A DNA stretch of 64,000 nt from Diphasiastrum complanatum (taxonomy: Eukaryota > Streptophyta > Lycopodiopsida > Lycopodiales > Lycopodiaceae): contig MU832064.1 of assembly GCA_029204225.1 (NCBI GenBank), positions 1 through 64,000 of the forward strand. The letters are read 5' to 3'. Positions 37,751-47,893 of this stretch are shown in pieces. The notes below the pieces were generated by a model. It searched no databases, was not told the origin of the DNA, and saw only the letters and a program-made list of their open reading frames with translations. Position numbers and translations under genes: made by a program. Each line of letters starts with the position of its first letter. Position 1 is the stretch's first letter.

Positions 37751-38908
37751 CTACTGCTGGAGGTCTACTGTAACTGCACCAAGGGATGCAAACCAATCAG
37801 CACCGAGGATAAGATCGTACCGTTTAAGTGGAATAATATGAGATTCTGCCTGACCAAGGAAGTCTCCAATCCGATATGAAAGCTGTTGATACATCTGCAT
37901 GCTAGGAAAAGAGTGTGCCTTGGCAACCTCAACATGCAGGGGATGAGGCATAGTGACTAGCATAGCACGAATGCGTATAGTAATATAACTGCTGAGAAAC
38001 GAGTGAGTGCTACCCATGTCAACAAGGACAATAAACTCACAACCAATGATACGTACACGAAGACGGATATGGCGTGGACCCGGCTTACCGGCCCAAGTAG
38101 CATAAGCAAGTTGAGCATGGCATACAGCTAGATCAGGGGGATCAAGAACATGCTCAGTGGGTGTGGCAAACTGATCAACAGGTGGGTCATCATCAAGAAT
38201 ATGAAGGCATATGACAGAATCAGGACTATCATCAGGTGTGTCAGCATCATGAAAATAGACTGCAGTAGCAGTGGCAGGCTGTTGGCAATCACAGGTGATA
38301 TGATCAAGACTCTTACAGTTGAAACATAAGCACTTCTCACGGATCTCAGACATCTCAGGCTGTGAGTAGCGACGAACAAAAACAGGACGAGGAGAAAAAG
38401 GAGAACGTGGTGCAGAAGGAAGACTGGACGAAGGTGAACTGATAGATGTGGGACTAGCAGAGGATGGAGAGGAAAAAATAGGACGTGTGAAAGGACGCGA
38501 AGGATGAGAAACAGAGGAAGAGATGGGAGGGTACTTGTGCTGCAGTGCGATAGCAAGGGAGATGGCGTGAGAAAGAGTGAGTGAAAAAAAAGAAGAAACA
38601 TCATACACAATAAGCTAAACATTATTCTTAAAGTCTCGTGGCAAAGGACCAGAAGATGAAGGAGTCTCAGGTAATGGAAATGTATGCTATGGGGGAACAA
38701 GTGGAGATAGTGGAGAAACACTGGACATTAATGATAGTGTAGCAATCTAGGTAGAAAGAGCAGTGAATGTCTCTCGTAACTCCTGGCGTAAATTAGTGCG
38801 TACATCACTCATGGCTTCCCTAAGATGATCTCGGAATTCATGCCGTACTTCATCAAGGTAAGTGGAAGACGGTATGCAAGGCTCAGAAGATGTAGGGCAA
38901 GTATCCAT
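37751..38908 (-). pseudogene. Chromovirus gag and protease
   Basis: A plausible gag start is ATG at 38908 (MDTCPTSSEPCIPSSTYLDE), followed after about 52 codons by stops and shifts. From 38608 a 285-codon frame covers the C-terminal gag. LTLSHAISLAIALQHKYPP matches the 53.9-kb gag, and the CCHC knuckle CFNCKSLDHITCDC lies near residue 95. Protease sits at about residue 195 with VLVDMGSTHSFLS, where the active-site DTGS is DMGS. The ILGADWF block follows. The Thr-to-Met change should harm proteolysis. The frame ends in VTVDLQQ before RT. Confidence 0.85.
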
Positions 38909-39645
38909 GGTCAAGGAATGCAGGAAGTGAAGAGAGTATAAGAAAAGCTTAATATCGGAGGGAGTGGACTTTTGTCGTCACCCCAAATACGTTTTAGGTA
39001 CACAAACGACAGTAAGAGCAAGAAAGAAAATGACAAATGTCAAGAAAAGTGTAGAAAGCAAGGAAAAACTAGCAAAGATACCTCTCGATAGAGCTCCAAG
39101 CGTGTGCCAAGAGCTGGCTAGAAAATGTGACCACAAGGAGAATGAAAGTGGGCGCTGGACAGTCTCCAATCAATGCTAAAAATATGGCTGGAAATCTGTG
39201 GAAAACGTGATGAAATAGGGCAATGGGCAGCCTCCAATCAAAACTGAAATATGGCTGAAACTCTACTGGAACAATGGCTAAAAAATGTGATGAAGTAGGG
39301 CGCTTGACAGTCTCCAATCAATGATGAAAAGATGGCTGGGAATCCTCTCCCTGAATCAAATGGAGGATTCAAAAAAAAAAAAGAGAAAAAGATTTGGAAC
39401 TTGGGTGCCGAAAATAATCTGCCTAAATTTTTTTTTTTCGACCACCAAATTTAGCAAAAGTACTTCCGCTAACTATTTGCTAAAGTTCCGCCAAGGAAAA
39501 TGCTCTGATGGGAGTTGGTCCTCCTCCAAATTGTTCTGAATGTTGCTGAAGCAAAGAGACGAAAGCCCTCAGCAAAGAGAGAAAAATCAGCAAGGAAGAT
39601 AGGCACCCAATCAAAAAATCAGATCTGAAATTCAGGAATCAGGAA
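38909..39645 (-). other. Leader with repeats, chromovirus at 34-40 kb
   Basis: The untranslated leader contains at least three copies, 70-80 bp apart (near 39150, 39219 and 39299), of a unit that on the minus strand reads GATTGGAGACTGTCCAGCGC or a close variant. The same motif is repeated in the leader of the 52-57 kb element. Minus-strand open frames here are translations of the repeat. Confidence 0.75.
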
Positions 39646-39660
39646 AGTGCTCTGATACCA
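39646..39660 (-). promoter_or_regulatory. tRNA-Met primer-binding site
   Basis: On the minus strand it reads TGGTATCAGAGCACT, with no gap after the LTR. Confidence 0.92.
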
Positions 39661-40123
39661 AGTTATGATCAAAATCTCAGGTGCTGAATCAATGAAGCAT
39701 AAAAGACAGCAATGGACTAAAGCTCTACAAGCAATAGACAAGACAATAGGTTCTCCCACGAAGAGCCCAAGCAATACCAATCAATAATCTAAAAAATGAG
39801 TGTACAAATGCCCCTATAAATACCCTACCAATGAACCCTAAAATAGGAATTCAAAAGTAAAGGGAGGCAAAATGTGGAGGAAAAATAGTGCGCCCTCCTA
39901 CGGGGCCCCACTCCACATATAACCATATAATAAGGGCCCAAGGCCAATCAATATCATAAAAAAGGATCCAGTGTGGGTCATAAGCATATAAAAAGGCTCT
40001 GGGACCTGTACATGACTAATAAAATGCGTACCAAGAAATATACATAACCAACAGTAAATGTAAAGAGGCCTGCGGAATATATGCAAAGTAGCCCAGTAGG
40101 CTTGTATCCTGTAGTCCGTAGCT
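39661..40123 (-). repeat. 5' LTR of the minus-strand chromovirus
   Basis: 463 bp. On the minus strand it starts AGCTACGGACTACAGG and ends GATTTTGATCATAACT, directly followed by the primer site. It shares GGCCTTGGGCCC and GGAGTGGGG-type segments with the LTR at 52214. Confidence 0.93.
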
Positions 40124-40128
40124 TAACC

Positions 40129-40799
40129 AAGTAGTTATTGAGGAATGGATCTCTATGATGTAAGTGGAGAACTTCATGAGAGAAAATATGACTGTGGCTC
40201 AAATTAGAAGTTCTTATTGTAAAGAAATATCCCAGTGACTAGATTTATGTTATAATTGGAAATATTGAGCCATCATACATACAGAAAGGAGGTGGGCCTA
40301 AAATGTGACAAATCTTGTCCTTGTGATGTAGTCTGTCATTTGCTGACCTATAACACGCATGGTAAATGGAAATTTCAATAGAAAAAAATGAAGATGCACT
40401 AAAGTAAATAAATACAGGCATGGAGTTTAAAAAAATAAGAGTACGGTTTTCAGTACGTGGAACATTATTTGCAAAAGTCCCATCTAAGTGAGCTCATGCA
40501 TGTGATGATTCTGCAGCGTGAAAGTGTGGGTGATTGTATGGAGCTTCAAAATGCATGGGTTCCCCCATCTGTCAAATGGGTTGGTTGAGGGCTCATGGAC
40601 TTGGGACTTCATCCTAGAATATCTATTGAATCGAGCCTGTTCGGTAGATGGAGAGACCATCTCTGGTAGATAGTCCTCTCTGGAATTTGGATCGTAAGAA
40701 CAATCCATAGCAAATCTAGAGTACCTTAGGATTGGGTATTTAGTCCTCTTGGTCTCTTTTGGGATGCAATGATGTAGGGTTATGCAATATGCAAAAAAC
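40129..40799. other. Flank without a recognised gene
   Basis: Non-coding sequence. The long minus-strand frame at 40484-41008 runs into the A-rich repeat and is not protein-like. Confidence 0.5.
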
Positions 40800-41345
40800 G
40801 TGACAGGTGTAGGGCTCAAAAAAGCAAGAAACACGAAGGTGACGCAAAACCGAAAAAAACGAGAAAAACGACAGTTTAGGGTTATGGCAAAAAGCAAAAA
40901 ATACAACAATTTAGGGTAATCCGAAACGTGAAAGTGGGTAGAAAAATGCGAAGGTGGTGAGAAAAAAACCCAAAAAAAAAAAAGCAAAATTCCGAAAAAG
41001 CGAAACAAAACAACAGTTTAGAGTTCCGATAAAAAATGAAAAATGCGACAATCTTGGGTTATGATCATGCAAAAAATACGACAATTTAGGCTTTGGTTAA
41101 AAAATGACAAATGCCATCATTTAGGCTTAGTAAAAACCGAAAAAATGCAAAGGTCTTGGGTGGGTAAAAAGCGAACAAAAACGAAGGTTTTAGTAACAAA
41201 GCGAATAATGCAAAGGTATCGGGTGGTGAAAAAAGCAAAAAGAGCAAAAAAAAAACGAAGGTTTTGGGTGGTTGGAAAATTGAAAAAAGCAAAGGTTTTG
41301 GGTGGTAGAAAAATCGAAAAAAATGAAGTTTTAGGATTTTAGTAA
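40800..41345 (+). repeat. Degenerate A-rich tandem repeat with telomere-like motifs
   Basis: Units of about 30-40 bp combine an A-rich part (AAAAAGCGAAAAATGCGA) with CAATTTAGGGTT, CAGTTTAGGGTT or GGTTTTGGGTGG. Several copies contain TTTAGGG, the plant telomere unit. The repeats are strongly diverged. Confidence 0.7.
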
Positions 41346-41379
41346 AAATGTGAAAATGCGATAAAACATAGAAAGTTGA

Positions 41380-41667
41380 GCAATCTCTATTTGCAAGTAG
41401 AATATCCATGTTCTAAGCTTGATCAATCTCTATTGTAGAATGGAAATAAATTATTTGTTGTTGTTTTATGGCCTGGTTACAGAGAATTATTTCAAATCTA
41501 TCTATGTTTTGATTTGCTTTCAATTCTATCAAATTATGCTTAGTAGATCTTAATCAAATTGTCAATTCTATGTGTAAAATTGTCTACAAATGTAAGATTG
41601 ATGTTTGTGCATTTTCTATTGTGCCTAGATCTATGTTTAGGATCAATTTGGATCTTAAGATTTCACA
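41380..41667 (+). mobile_element. Possible Copia LTR 3' end
   Basis: The segment ends GGATCTTAAGATTTCACA, like the Copia LTRs at 4998, 24052 and 27479. No primer site follows and the left end is unknown, so it may be a decayed solo LTR or a fragment. Confidence 0.3.
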
Positions 41668-41816
41668 ATGCACCAATCAAACATTAAAATTTGAAATCTA
41701 CATAATGTAGCTCATTAGAAATGAAAAAAGATTTTTTTTTAAATAAAACTGTAATTCAGCATTGGGGACAACCTGCAAGCATGACATATTGTCCATAGTA
41801 TAATATGCAATTTATC

Positions 41817-42233
41817 AAAAAAATAGTATAAGTTTTAACCGTGACTCCAGTTGAGATGAAATTGGTGCCATTGAAAAGTGTCAAATGAGACTTTCCAATG
41901 ACACCCTACATGACCCAATTCTAAGCTATCTTTCAAAAGCTATAGCCAATCAAAGTTTTCGAAACACCCAATATCTCTTTTGTGAGCGAATATAGCACCC
42001 TCACTGAGATGGTGTTCCATCCATGCACATAAGAGATATTGGACTCAGAGGGTCCTCTATTCGTGCACAAAAGAGATATTATGTCTTTTGAAAACTTTAA
42101 CTAGCTGTAACTTTTGAATGGTAACTCAAAATTAAATCATGTACAAAGTCATTGGAAAGTTTTTGTTGGGCACTTTCTAATGGCACCATTTTTGTCTCAA
42201 TTGGAGCTATGATTAAAAATTTATACTTTTTTT
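41817..42233. repeat. Long imperfect inverted repeat (foldback element)
   Basis: The left arm (about 41817-42002) and right arm (about 42048-42233) are imperfect reverse complements around a loop of about 45 bp. Paired blocks include AATATCTCTTTTGTG (41970) with CACAAAAGAGATATT (42067), GGTGCCATT with its complement in GGCACCATT, and ACTTTCCAATGAC with GTCATTGGAAAGT. By eye about 70-75% of arm positions pair. It may be a MITE or foldback element, or a template for small RNAs. Confidence 0.8.
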
Positions 42234-42299
42234 AATGAACTATAATTATAATGTATATAGAATGGTTAAAAATCAAAAATAGTGTAGGAAGAAATGACA

Positions 42300-42494
42300 A
42301 AGCATTGGGCAAAAGATGAATCTATTTTGGTAATTTACATTGACAAACTTTATCAAACCCCTTCCAAGTGCTCTAGATCTTAGGCGATTAACTCATATTT
42401 TTTTCCATTTGGAATTAGCAACCTGTGAGAGATCGATTATTCGAATGAATCACTCCCGATAGTAGAATAATCTAACACTTCCTTTTAATCTGAA
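42300..42494 (-). mobile_element. 3' end and LTR start of a minus-strand Copia
   Basis: On the minus strand the RNase H end (ATGGATTCAG, split by the nested element) leads to a purine tract ATTAAAAGGAAG (42478-42489) and TGTTAGATTATTC at 42477, an LTR start extending leftward. It matches the arrangement at 25245-25270. The left limit of the LTR is not visible. Confidence 0.65.
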
Positions 42495-42757
42495 TGCTAG
42501 AAATCAATGATAAACTTCATTGTTACTGTTTACAAAGTATATTAATGTTGACAGTTGTGACTAGCTGTCATTAGCCGTAGGCTAGTCTATTAGTCTACTC
42601 GTAGGTTTTCTCTCTTTATCAGGGGTTCAGGGTATATTTGTACTTTTTACATTTTGTTTGAGTTAGTGTGATAGAGTGATTGTGCGCGTTCTTCTTCCGC
42701 CTTCTTGTGGTGAATGCTTATGGTGAATGCTTGATGTTGCATTTCTGATTCTTAATA
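42495..42757 (+). repeat. 5' LTR
   Basis: It starts TGCTAGAAATCAATG and ends GATTCTTAATA, where the 3' LTR ends CTTAACA. It carries a local duplication of TGGTGAATGCTTA near 42710-42735 that is absent from the 3' LTR, explaining most of the length difference. Confidence 0.88.
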
Positions 42758-42771
42758 TGGTATCAGAGCTA
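42758..42771 (+). promoter_or_regulatory. tRNA-Met primer-binding site
   Basis: TGGTATCAGAGCTA abuts the LTR. Confidence 0.9.
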
Positions 42772-43289
42772 TGATAGTCCTGCGTGCCTGATCAATGGAT
42801 ACAACTTGTCACAGGCTCCGCAACGAAGTGAAAAAGTCTTTCACAGGAGGTGAAAGCTTGGAGAGACAAAAACGGCTGGAAGAAATTCTTCTTGATGTAT
42901 TTTGCAGGTTTTGAAGCTTACGGTTATTAGTGGAGAACGAAGATATAGTACCAAAGGCATCGAAAATGCCAGGGCAGCATCAGACAGATTGACAATCTGT
43001 TGAGTGGATAAGTTTTACAAAAAAAAATTTAGTCTTTGTGAAAAGTGTCATTTGTCAGAGAGTTGTGCCAAGAAATCTCTCATTTGTTTGTCTGGAGTAC
43101 TGCAAATCATACCAGATAGTGTCTAGTACTGCCATTTAGAGCTTGGAGGCTACATACCTTTCACATTACTGATATTTGTCTATTTGAACGGTCACTCGTT
43201 TCGAAATCTAAGCAAAGAGGAGGCGGCATAGCCGTCGTGCCGAAGTAGGGAATCTGAAATATTCCCTCTGAAAAGTTATTATATTCTCC

Positions 43290-43535
43290 TTTTTTACCAA
43301 TATCGGATCCAAGCGCACTAACCGAAGAGAAACCTAAGCAATCATACATCCGCGCTCCAGTCCGATATTGTCCGTATCGATACTGGATCCAAGCGCATGA
43401 GCTAAAGTGAATTCCGAGCAGTTGTGCATCCGCGCTTCAGTCCGATATCGCATGCTCCAATATCGGATCCACGCGCACAAGTCAAAGAGGATCCTGAGCA
43501 GCCGTACTTTCGCGCTCCATTCCGATATCAGGTGT
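43290..43535 (+). repeat. Three tandem leader repeats of about 80 bp
   Basis: Each unit runs from an ATCGGATCCA(A/C)GCGCA block through GAGCAG to CGCGCTYCAKTCCGATAT. Starts are near 43302, 43381 and 43460. They lie in the untranslated leader just upstream of gag. Confidence 0.82.
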
Positions 43536-43599
43536 ATAACCAAAAATTTACAGTTCTGTGGTGTGATAAATTTTGTGATCCAGACTCATCTATCCAGTA

Positions 43600-43966
43600 A
43601 TGGAAACTCGAAGCGAGAGTGTCCTTAATGAGTCAAGCAAATTGGAAGGTGCCGGCAACTATGCAGTTTGGAAATTCAAACTGAAGAACATTTTAATGGA
43701 AAAGGAGCTATGGGAGATCGTGACAGGTGAAGAGACAAGGCCAATGATTGAAGAAGATCGACGGACATTTGATAGGAGAAAACAGAAAGCCCATAATGTC
43801 ATCAACTTATCAGTTAGAGATGCAATTATTCCCTATATTTCAGATTCAGAAGGACCAAAAGAAGCGTGGGATACATTGAAGGCATTGTTTGAAACGACAA
43901 ATACATCTCGGATACTATTTCTGAAGACAAAGTTGCATACATTGCGGATGGATGATGGTGCAACTA
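43600..43966 (+). pseudogene. Copia gag N-terminus
   Basis: METRSESVLNESSKLEGAGN opens a typical gag (NYAVWKFKLKNIL, EAWDTLKALFETTNTSR, FLKTKLHTLRMDDG). The frame is cut after about 122 codons by a solo LTR. Gag resumes directly after it at 44667. Confidence 0.9.
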
Positions 43967-44666
43967 TGTGAAGAATTGCCAAAAATTGGCAAATCTAGCT
44001 TGATAAAAAACCATGTAGAATAGTGTAAATTGTGTACACAAGTGGGTCCCACACATGTGAGGCCATGATGCCACGTGGGAAACCCATCCTAATGTAGGTT
44101 AGGTCAAGTCAAGAGAGTTGATCATGTCTATTTGGTGGTCATCCCTACTTTATAGGACCTACACCTAAGTTTAAGGTGAAAATTTGACCAACTAGCTACC
44201 TACCAAGCATAACTCTAGGACATAGACTAGGGTTTCATTTTAGGTCAAGGAGAGTGAGTTAACTTCCTTATTACATGCTGGAAATCCACCTAACTTCAAG
44301 AAGGAAGTCGAATTTGCTATGTATTCCCTCTCTCCATAGTGAGAAGATAGAAAATTTTTGGAGCTCATTGCAATCTCAAGCTAGTTCACTATGTACATTG
44401 AGTTTTTGTGATCCAAATGAAACCAAATCAATTTCTACTTGTTTCTCAGGTTGAAGGCCGTACTACAGCCTGTAGTACACACGTGTGGGCTCGGATTTCA
44501 ATGTTTATCAATGCTTTTGATTGTTAATGCTTGTTGTTTGTCAAATTGCCAATCTAGATCAACTTTTTTGTGTCTAGTTTTTTGATAGATTGTTAAGCAA
44601 GCATCCAATCACTCTTGTGGATCTTTTGTAGATCCATTTATGGTCCTAAAGTACAGTACTTTCACA
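43967..44666 (+). mobile_element. Solo Copia LTR in gag, with target duplication
   Basis: A 700-bp LTR begins TGTGAAGAATTGCC and ends GTACTTTCACA. It is flanked by AACTA on both sides (43962-43966 and 44667-44671). It holds CACATGTG (44052), CCACGTGG (44071) and CACACGTGTG (44478). Its 3' end resembles the LTR at 4331-4998, so it belongs to a related family. No internal sequence remains, the classical product of LTR-LTR recombination. Confidence 0.93.
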
Positions 44667-45741
44667 AACTATTGCCGATCACATACTGAAGATCAAAGAG
44701 ATTCGTGATCAATTAGCAGTAGTTGGAGAGCGAGTACAAGATCGTGAGATCATGCAATTGACATTGAATAGTCTGAGTGAGTCACATCAGATGTTTGTGA
44801 CGAGTATAGCCACAAGAAAAAATATTCCAACCTATGAAGAACTAGGGGGATTGCTTTTGCAAGAAGAGCAACGTCAAGAGAACTTAAATCATCGTAACAG
44901 GAGTTATGTTCAAGCTCTTGCAGTTAGAGGACGAGGTGGAAGATTTGGCTGTGGAAGGTATCAATCGAGAGGAGGAAACTCAGGCCAGGAATCATTTCAA
45001 CAATTTCATGAACAAGTGAATGATAGTCCAAATCGAGGTGATTGGAATCAAGGCCGAGGTCAAAGACGCGGCTATTCAAGACAAAATAAACCTGAAAATT
45101 GTAGGTACTACAACAAACCTGGTCATTGGGAGTGTGAATGCTTCAAGAAACATAAGGAGATGGAACAAAGAAAAGAGAAATGGCAAGCGGGAAATTATGC
45201 TGGTCAATATCAATTTGATGACTATTATTATGAAGACAATTATAATGATCAACATCAATACGATGATGATCAATATGAAGATGATACAGGTGAAAGTTCA
45301 AAATTGTTCATTACAGCATTAATGACAAGTGATGAAGCCAAGGATACCTGGTACATTGATAGTGGTGCATCCAAGCACATGACTTCAAGAAAAGAATGGT
45401 TTTTCGAACTCAAGGAAATTGACAATGGTGATGAAGTTGGACAAGCTGATGGCAAATTGCTATCTGTTAATGGATTTGGAGTGGTACTAGTGAAGTTAGC
45501 CAGCGAGAAGATAAAACAGATAAGCAATGTGCAATATGTACCTGGCTTAGCTAACAATCTACTATCTGTTGGGACGATGGCTGATCAACAACTCAAGGTT
45601 GAGTTTGACAGTGACAAATGTCTTGTCAAAGATATCAAGAATCACTACAAAGTGATTGCTACAAGAGCTAGAGTCAACGAGAATCGACTCTACAAATTGA
45701 ATGAGAGATCTTTTACTCAAAGCTATGGTAAGCACTGTTGA
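44667..45741 (+). pseudogene. Copia gag C-terminus and protease
   Basis: The frame continues gag (IADHILKIKEIRDQLAVVGE, LTLNSLSESHQMFVTSI), then an Arg/Gly-rich segment and a zinc knuckle reading CRYYNKPGHWECEC, where the second Cys is Tyr, so metal binding should fail. An acidic Tyr/Asp/Gln-rich stretch (about residues 150-185 of the 329-codon ORF) precedes protease DTWYIDSGASKHMT. The frame shifts near 45725 into integrase. Confidence 0.88.
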
Positions 45742-46480
45742 TAGTCGAAGTGATCTTTGGCATCAAAGGTTTGGTCATATCAGTGCTCAAAGCTTGCAAA
45801 TTCTTAAAAGAGGGAATCTAGTTGTTGGATTGCCTAATATCTCTTTTGAAGGAAAAATTTGTGAGGGTTGCATTTTGGGAAAACAACATAGAGAGAGATT
45901 TTCCAAAGATGAAGCAAGAAGAGCCAATGGCATTCTTGATCTTGTTTATAGTGATCTGTGTGGACCAATACAAACTAGGTCCATTAGTGGTTGTTACTAT
46001 TTCATCACATCATTGATGACTATAGTAGACATCTCTGGATTTATTTCATAAGCAAGAAATCCGATGCTTTTGCCAAGTTTAGAGAGTTCAAGGCTCTAGT
46101 TGAAAAACAAACAGGTTGTTACATTAAGACTCTCAGATCAAATGGTGGTGGTGAGTATTTTTCAACAGAGTTTATAAATTTTTGCAAGGATTAGGGGATC
46201 GAGAGACAAACCACTACACTCTATTCACCACAACAGAACGGAGTTGCAGAATGGAAAAACAGATCCATTGTGGAGATGGCTAGGGCAATGCTTAAGAGCA
46301 AGGGTTTGCCAAATACCTTTTGGGCAGAAGCCGCAACACAACTACTCATATTTTGAATCGGTGTCCTATGAAGTCCGTGGAGGGTAAGACACCTTACGAA
46401 GCTTTTACTGGAAAGAAACCTAATGTTTCTCATTTACGAGTATTTGATTGTGATGCTTACACTCATGTACCTGATGAAAA
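45728..46480 (+). pseudogene. Copia integrase, broken
   Basis: The H2C2 region is visible (DLWHQRFGHISAQ ... CEGCILGKQHRERF). The core reads DLVYSDLCGPIQ, then after a frameshift DDYSRHLWIYFISKK. The second catalytic Asp is lost: LRSNGGGEYF in place of LRSDNGGEY. SPQQNGVAEWKNRSI keeps the Glu. Stops occur near 46193 and 46355. Confidence 0.85.
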
Positions 46481-46485
46481 ATGAA

Positions 46486-47230
46486 AAAAGCTAGATGCAA
46501 AAGCTGTTAAGTGTATTTTCCTTGGATATGATGAAAGAGCCAAGGCATACAGGATGTATGACACAAATGCACAAAATATCGTGATTCTCAGAGATGCTAC
46601 TTTTGATGAGATGGGTCAAAATGACCAAATAAAATTGACAATTGATCCCTTTGATGATAAAGCTAAAGTACAAGTGAAGGAAGAAGTTGGTGTCGATATG
46701 GAAGAGCCAATTGAAAAAGATAGGGTCAATAATGAGATTCCTAGGAGAGTGCCTAAGTGGTACTTGTCAGTAACAAGTGGTTCTAATAAGGGAGATACTC
46801 CCGAATCAAGCGAGCAGGGAGAGCTTAGAAGATCAAGTAGAAATTGAAAACCTCCTGCAAGATTAGAGATGAATCTTGCCCTAATGGGTTCTGTGCTCAA
46901 GGCTCAAGAACCAAAAACTTTTGATAAAGCAAAGGAGCACAAGGAGTGGCGTGAAGCTATGGAAACAGAAATGGAAGCTATATCGAAAAATAGGACGTGG
47001 AACTTGGTTGAGCTACCTGATGGTAAGACACCTATCACTTGCAAATGGATATACGAGATCAAATATGGAGCTGATGGGCAGCTCAACAAGTACAAAGCAC
47101 GGTTGGTTGTGAGAGGATTTGAATAGCAGGAAGGTATTGATTTTGAGGAAACCTTCGCACCCGTAGCTAAGATGGTAACTATACGTTCTATCATTGCTAG
47201 TTTCGCTTTCTATGGTTGGAAGATCTAGCA
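46486..47230 (+). pseudogene. Copia integrase-RT linker and N-terminal RT
   Basis: KCIFLGYDERAKAYRMYD and the RDATFDE linker precede RT residues WREAMETEMEAISKNRTWNL, CKWIYEIKYGADG, YKARLVVRGFE (then a stop), and ETFAPVAKMVTIRSII. Homology ends at FYGWK, before the first catalytic Asp. A TGGAAGATCT segment fits both the RT side and the RNase H side, suggesting microhomology-mediated deletion of the rest of RT. Confidence 0.85.
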
Positions 47231-47652
47231 AAAGTTATGGTACAGCTGCAATTTCATGGAGCAGCAAAAGGCAACCTACAGTAGCCTTATCATCGACGAA
47301 AGCTGAATATCGAGCACTCAACAATGCTACACAAGAAGCGGTATGGTTACGAAGATTGCTTGTGAATTTAGGTCAACCACTGGTGGATGCGACTACTATA
47401 TCTTGTGATAATCAAAGTTGCATTCACCTTGCCAAAAATCTAGTTTTACATGCTCGAACCAAGCACATCAAAATACACTACCATTTTTTTCGAGAGAAAA
47501 TACTTGATGGAGCCATTGATCTTGTTTTTTGTAAATCTAAAGATCAAATGGCAGATATTTTTACTAAGTCATTAGGTAGATGTAGATTTGAGAGGTTTTG
47601 TACTCTATTAGGAATAAAAGAATGTAATTTTATCATTGAGGGAGAGTGTTAA
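47218..47652 (+). pseudogene. Copia RNase H
   Basis: GRSSKSYGTAAISWSSKRQP, VALSSTKAEYRAL, SCDNQSCIHLAKN and the tail KDQMADIFTKSLG form the RNase H. It ends in EGEC and a stop just at the 3' LTR, with purine-rich GAGGGAGAG before TGTT. The metal-binding Glu and Asp are present, but there is no RT core. Confidence 0.87.
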
Positions 47653-47893
47653 TCAATGATAAACTTCATTGTTATTGTTTACGAGGTATATTAATGTTGA
47701 CAGCTGTGACTAGCTGTCATTAGCCATAGGCTAGTCTATTAGTCTACTCGTAGGTTTTCTCTCTCTATCAGGGGTTGAAGGTTTATTTGTACTTTTTACA
47801 TTCTGTTTGAGTTAGTGTGATAGAATGATTGTGTGTGTGCTTCTTTCGCCTTCTTGTGGTGAATGCTTGATGTTGCATTTCTGATTCTTAACA
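47647..47893 (+). repeat. 3' LTR
   Basis: 247 bp, TGTTAATCAATGATAAAC to GATTCTTAACA, followed by CTGAA. Confidence 0.9.

Larger units (their letters stand above)
34274..40123 (-). mobile_element. Chromovirus (Gypsy) with AG...CT LTR ends
   Basis: This is a 5.85-kb minus-strand element flanked by a perfect TAACC duplication (34269-34273 and 40124-40128). The LTRs are 34274-34738 and 39661-40123. The order 5' to 3' is LTR, primer site, repeated leader, gag with CCHC knuckle, protease, RT, RNase H, integrase, chromodomain, purine tract, LTR. The LTRs begin AG(C/T)TAC and end ATAACT instead of TG...CA. This is fixed by the duplication on one side and by the primer site and purine tract on the other. 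Gag, protease and RT carry frameshifts, and RT has lost YxDD. Confidence 0.93.
42495..47893 (+). mobile_element. Copia element nested in minus-strand Copia
   Basis: It is flanked by CTGAA (42490-42494 and 47894-47898). The LTRs are 42495-42757 and 47647-47893. The interior has a TGGTATCAGAGC primer site, a leader with repeats, and gag through RNase H with many breaks. A solo LTR at 43967-44666 interrupts gag. The RT core is deleted. Removing both insertions restores the minus-strand Copia RNase H across 42494/47899. Confidence 0.92.

Noticed and set aside
38128-38721. 197-codon hydrophobic minus-strand ORF
   Set aside because: A shadow of gag/protease in another frame. The gag frame has the CCHC knuckle and protease motif.
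40484-41409. Minus- and plus-strand ORFs over the A-rich repeat
   Set aside because: Translation of repeat units, with Phe- or Lys-rich low complexity.
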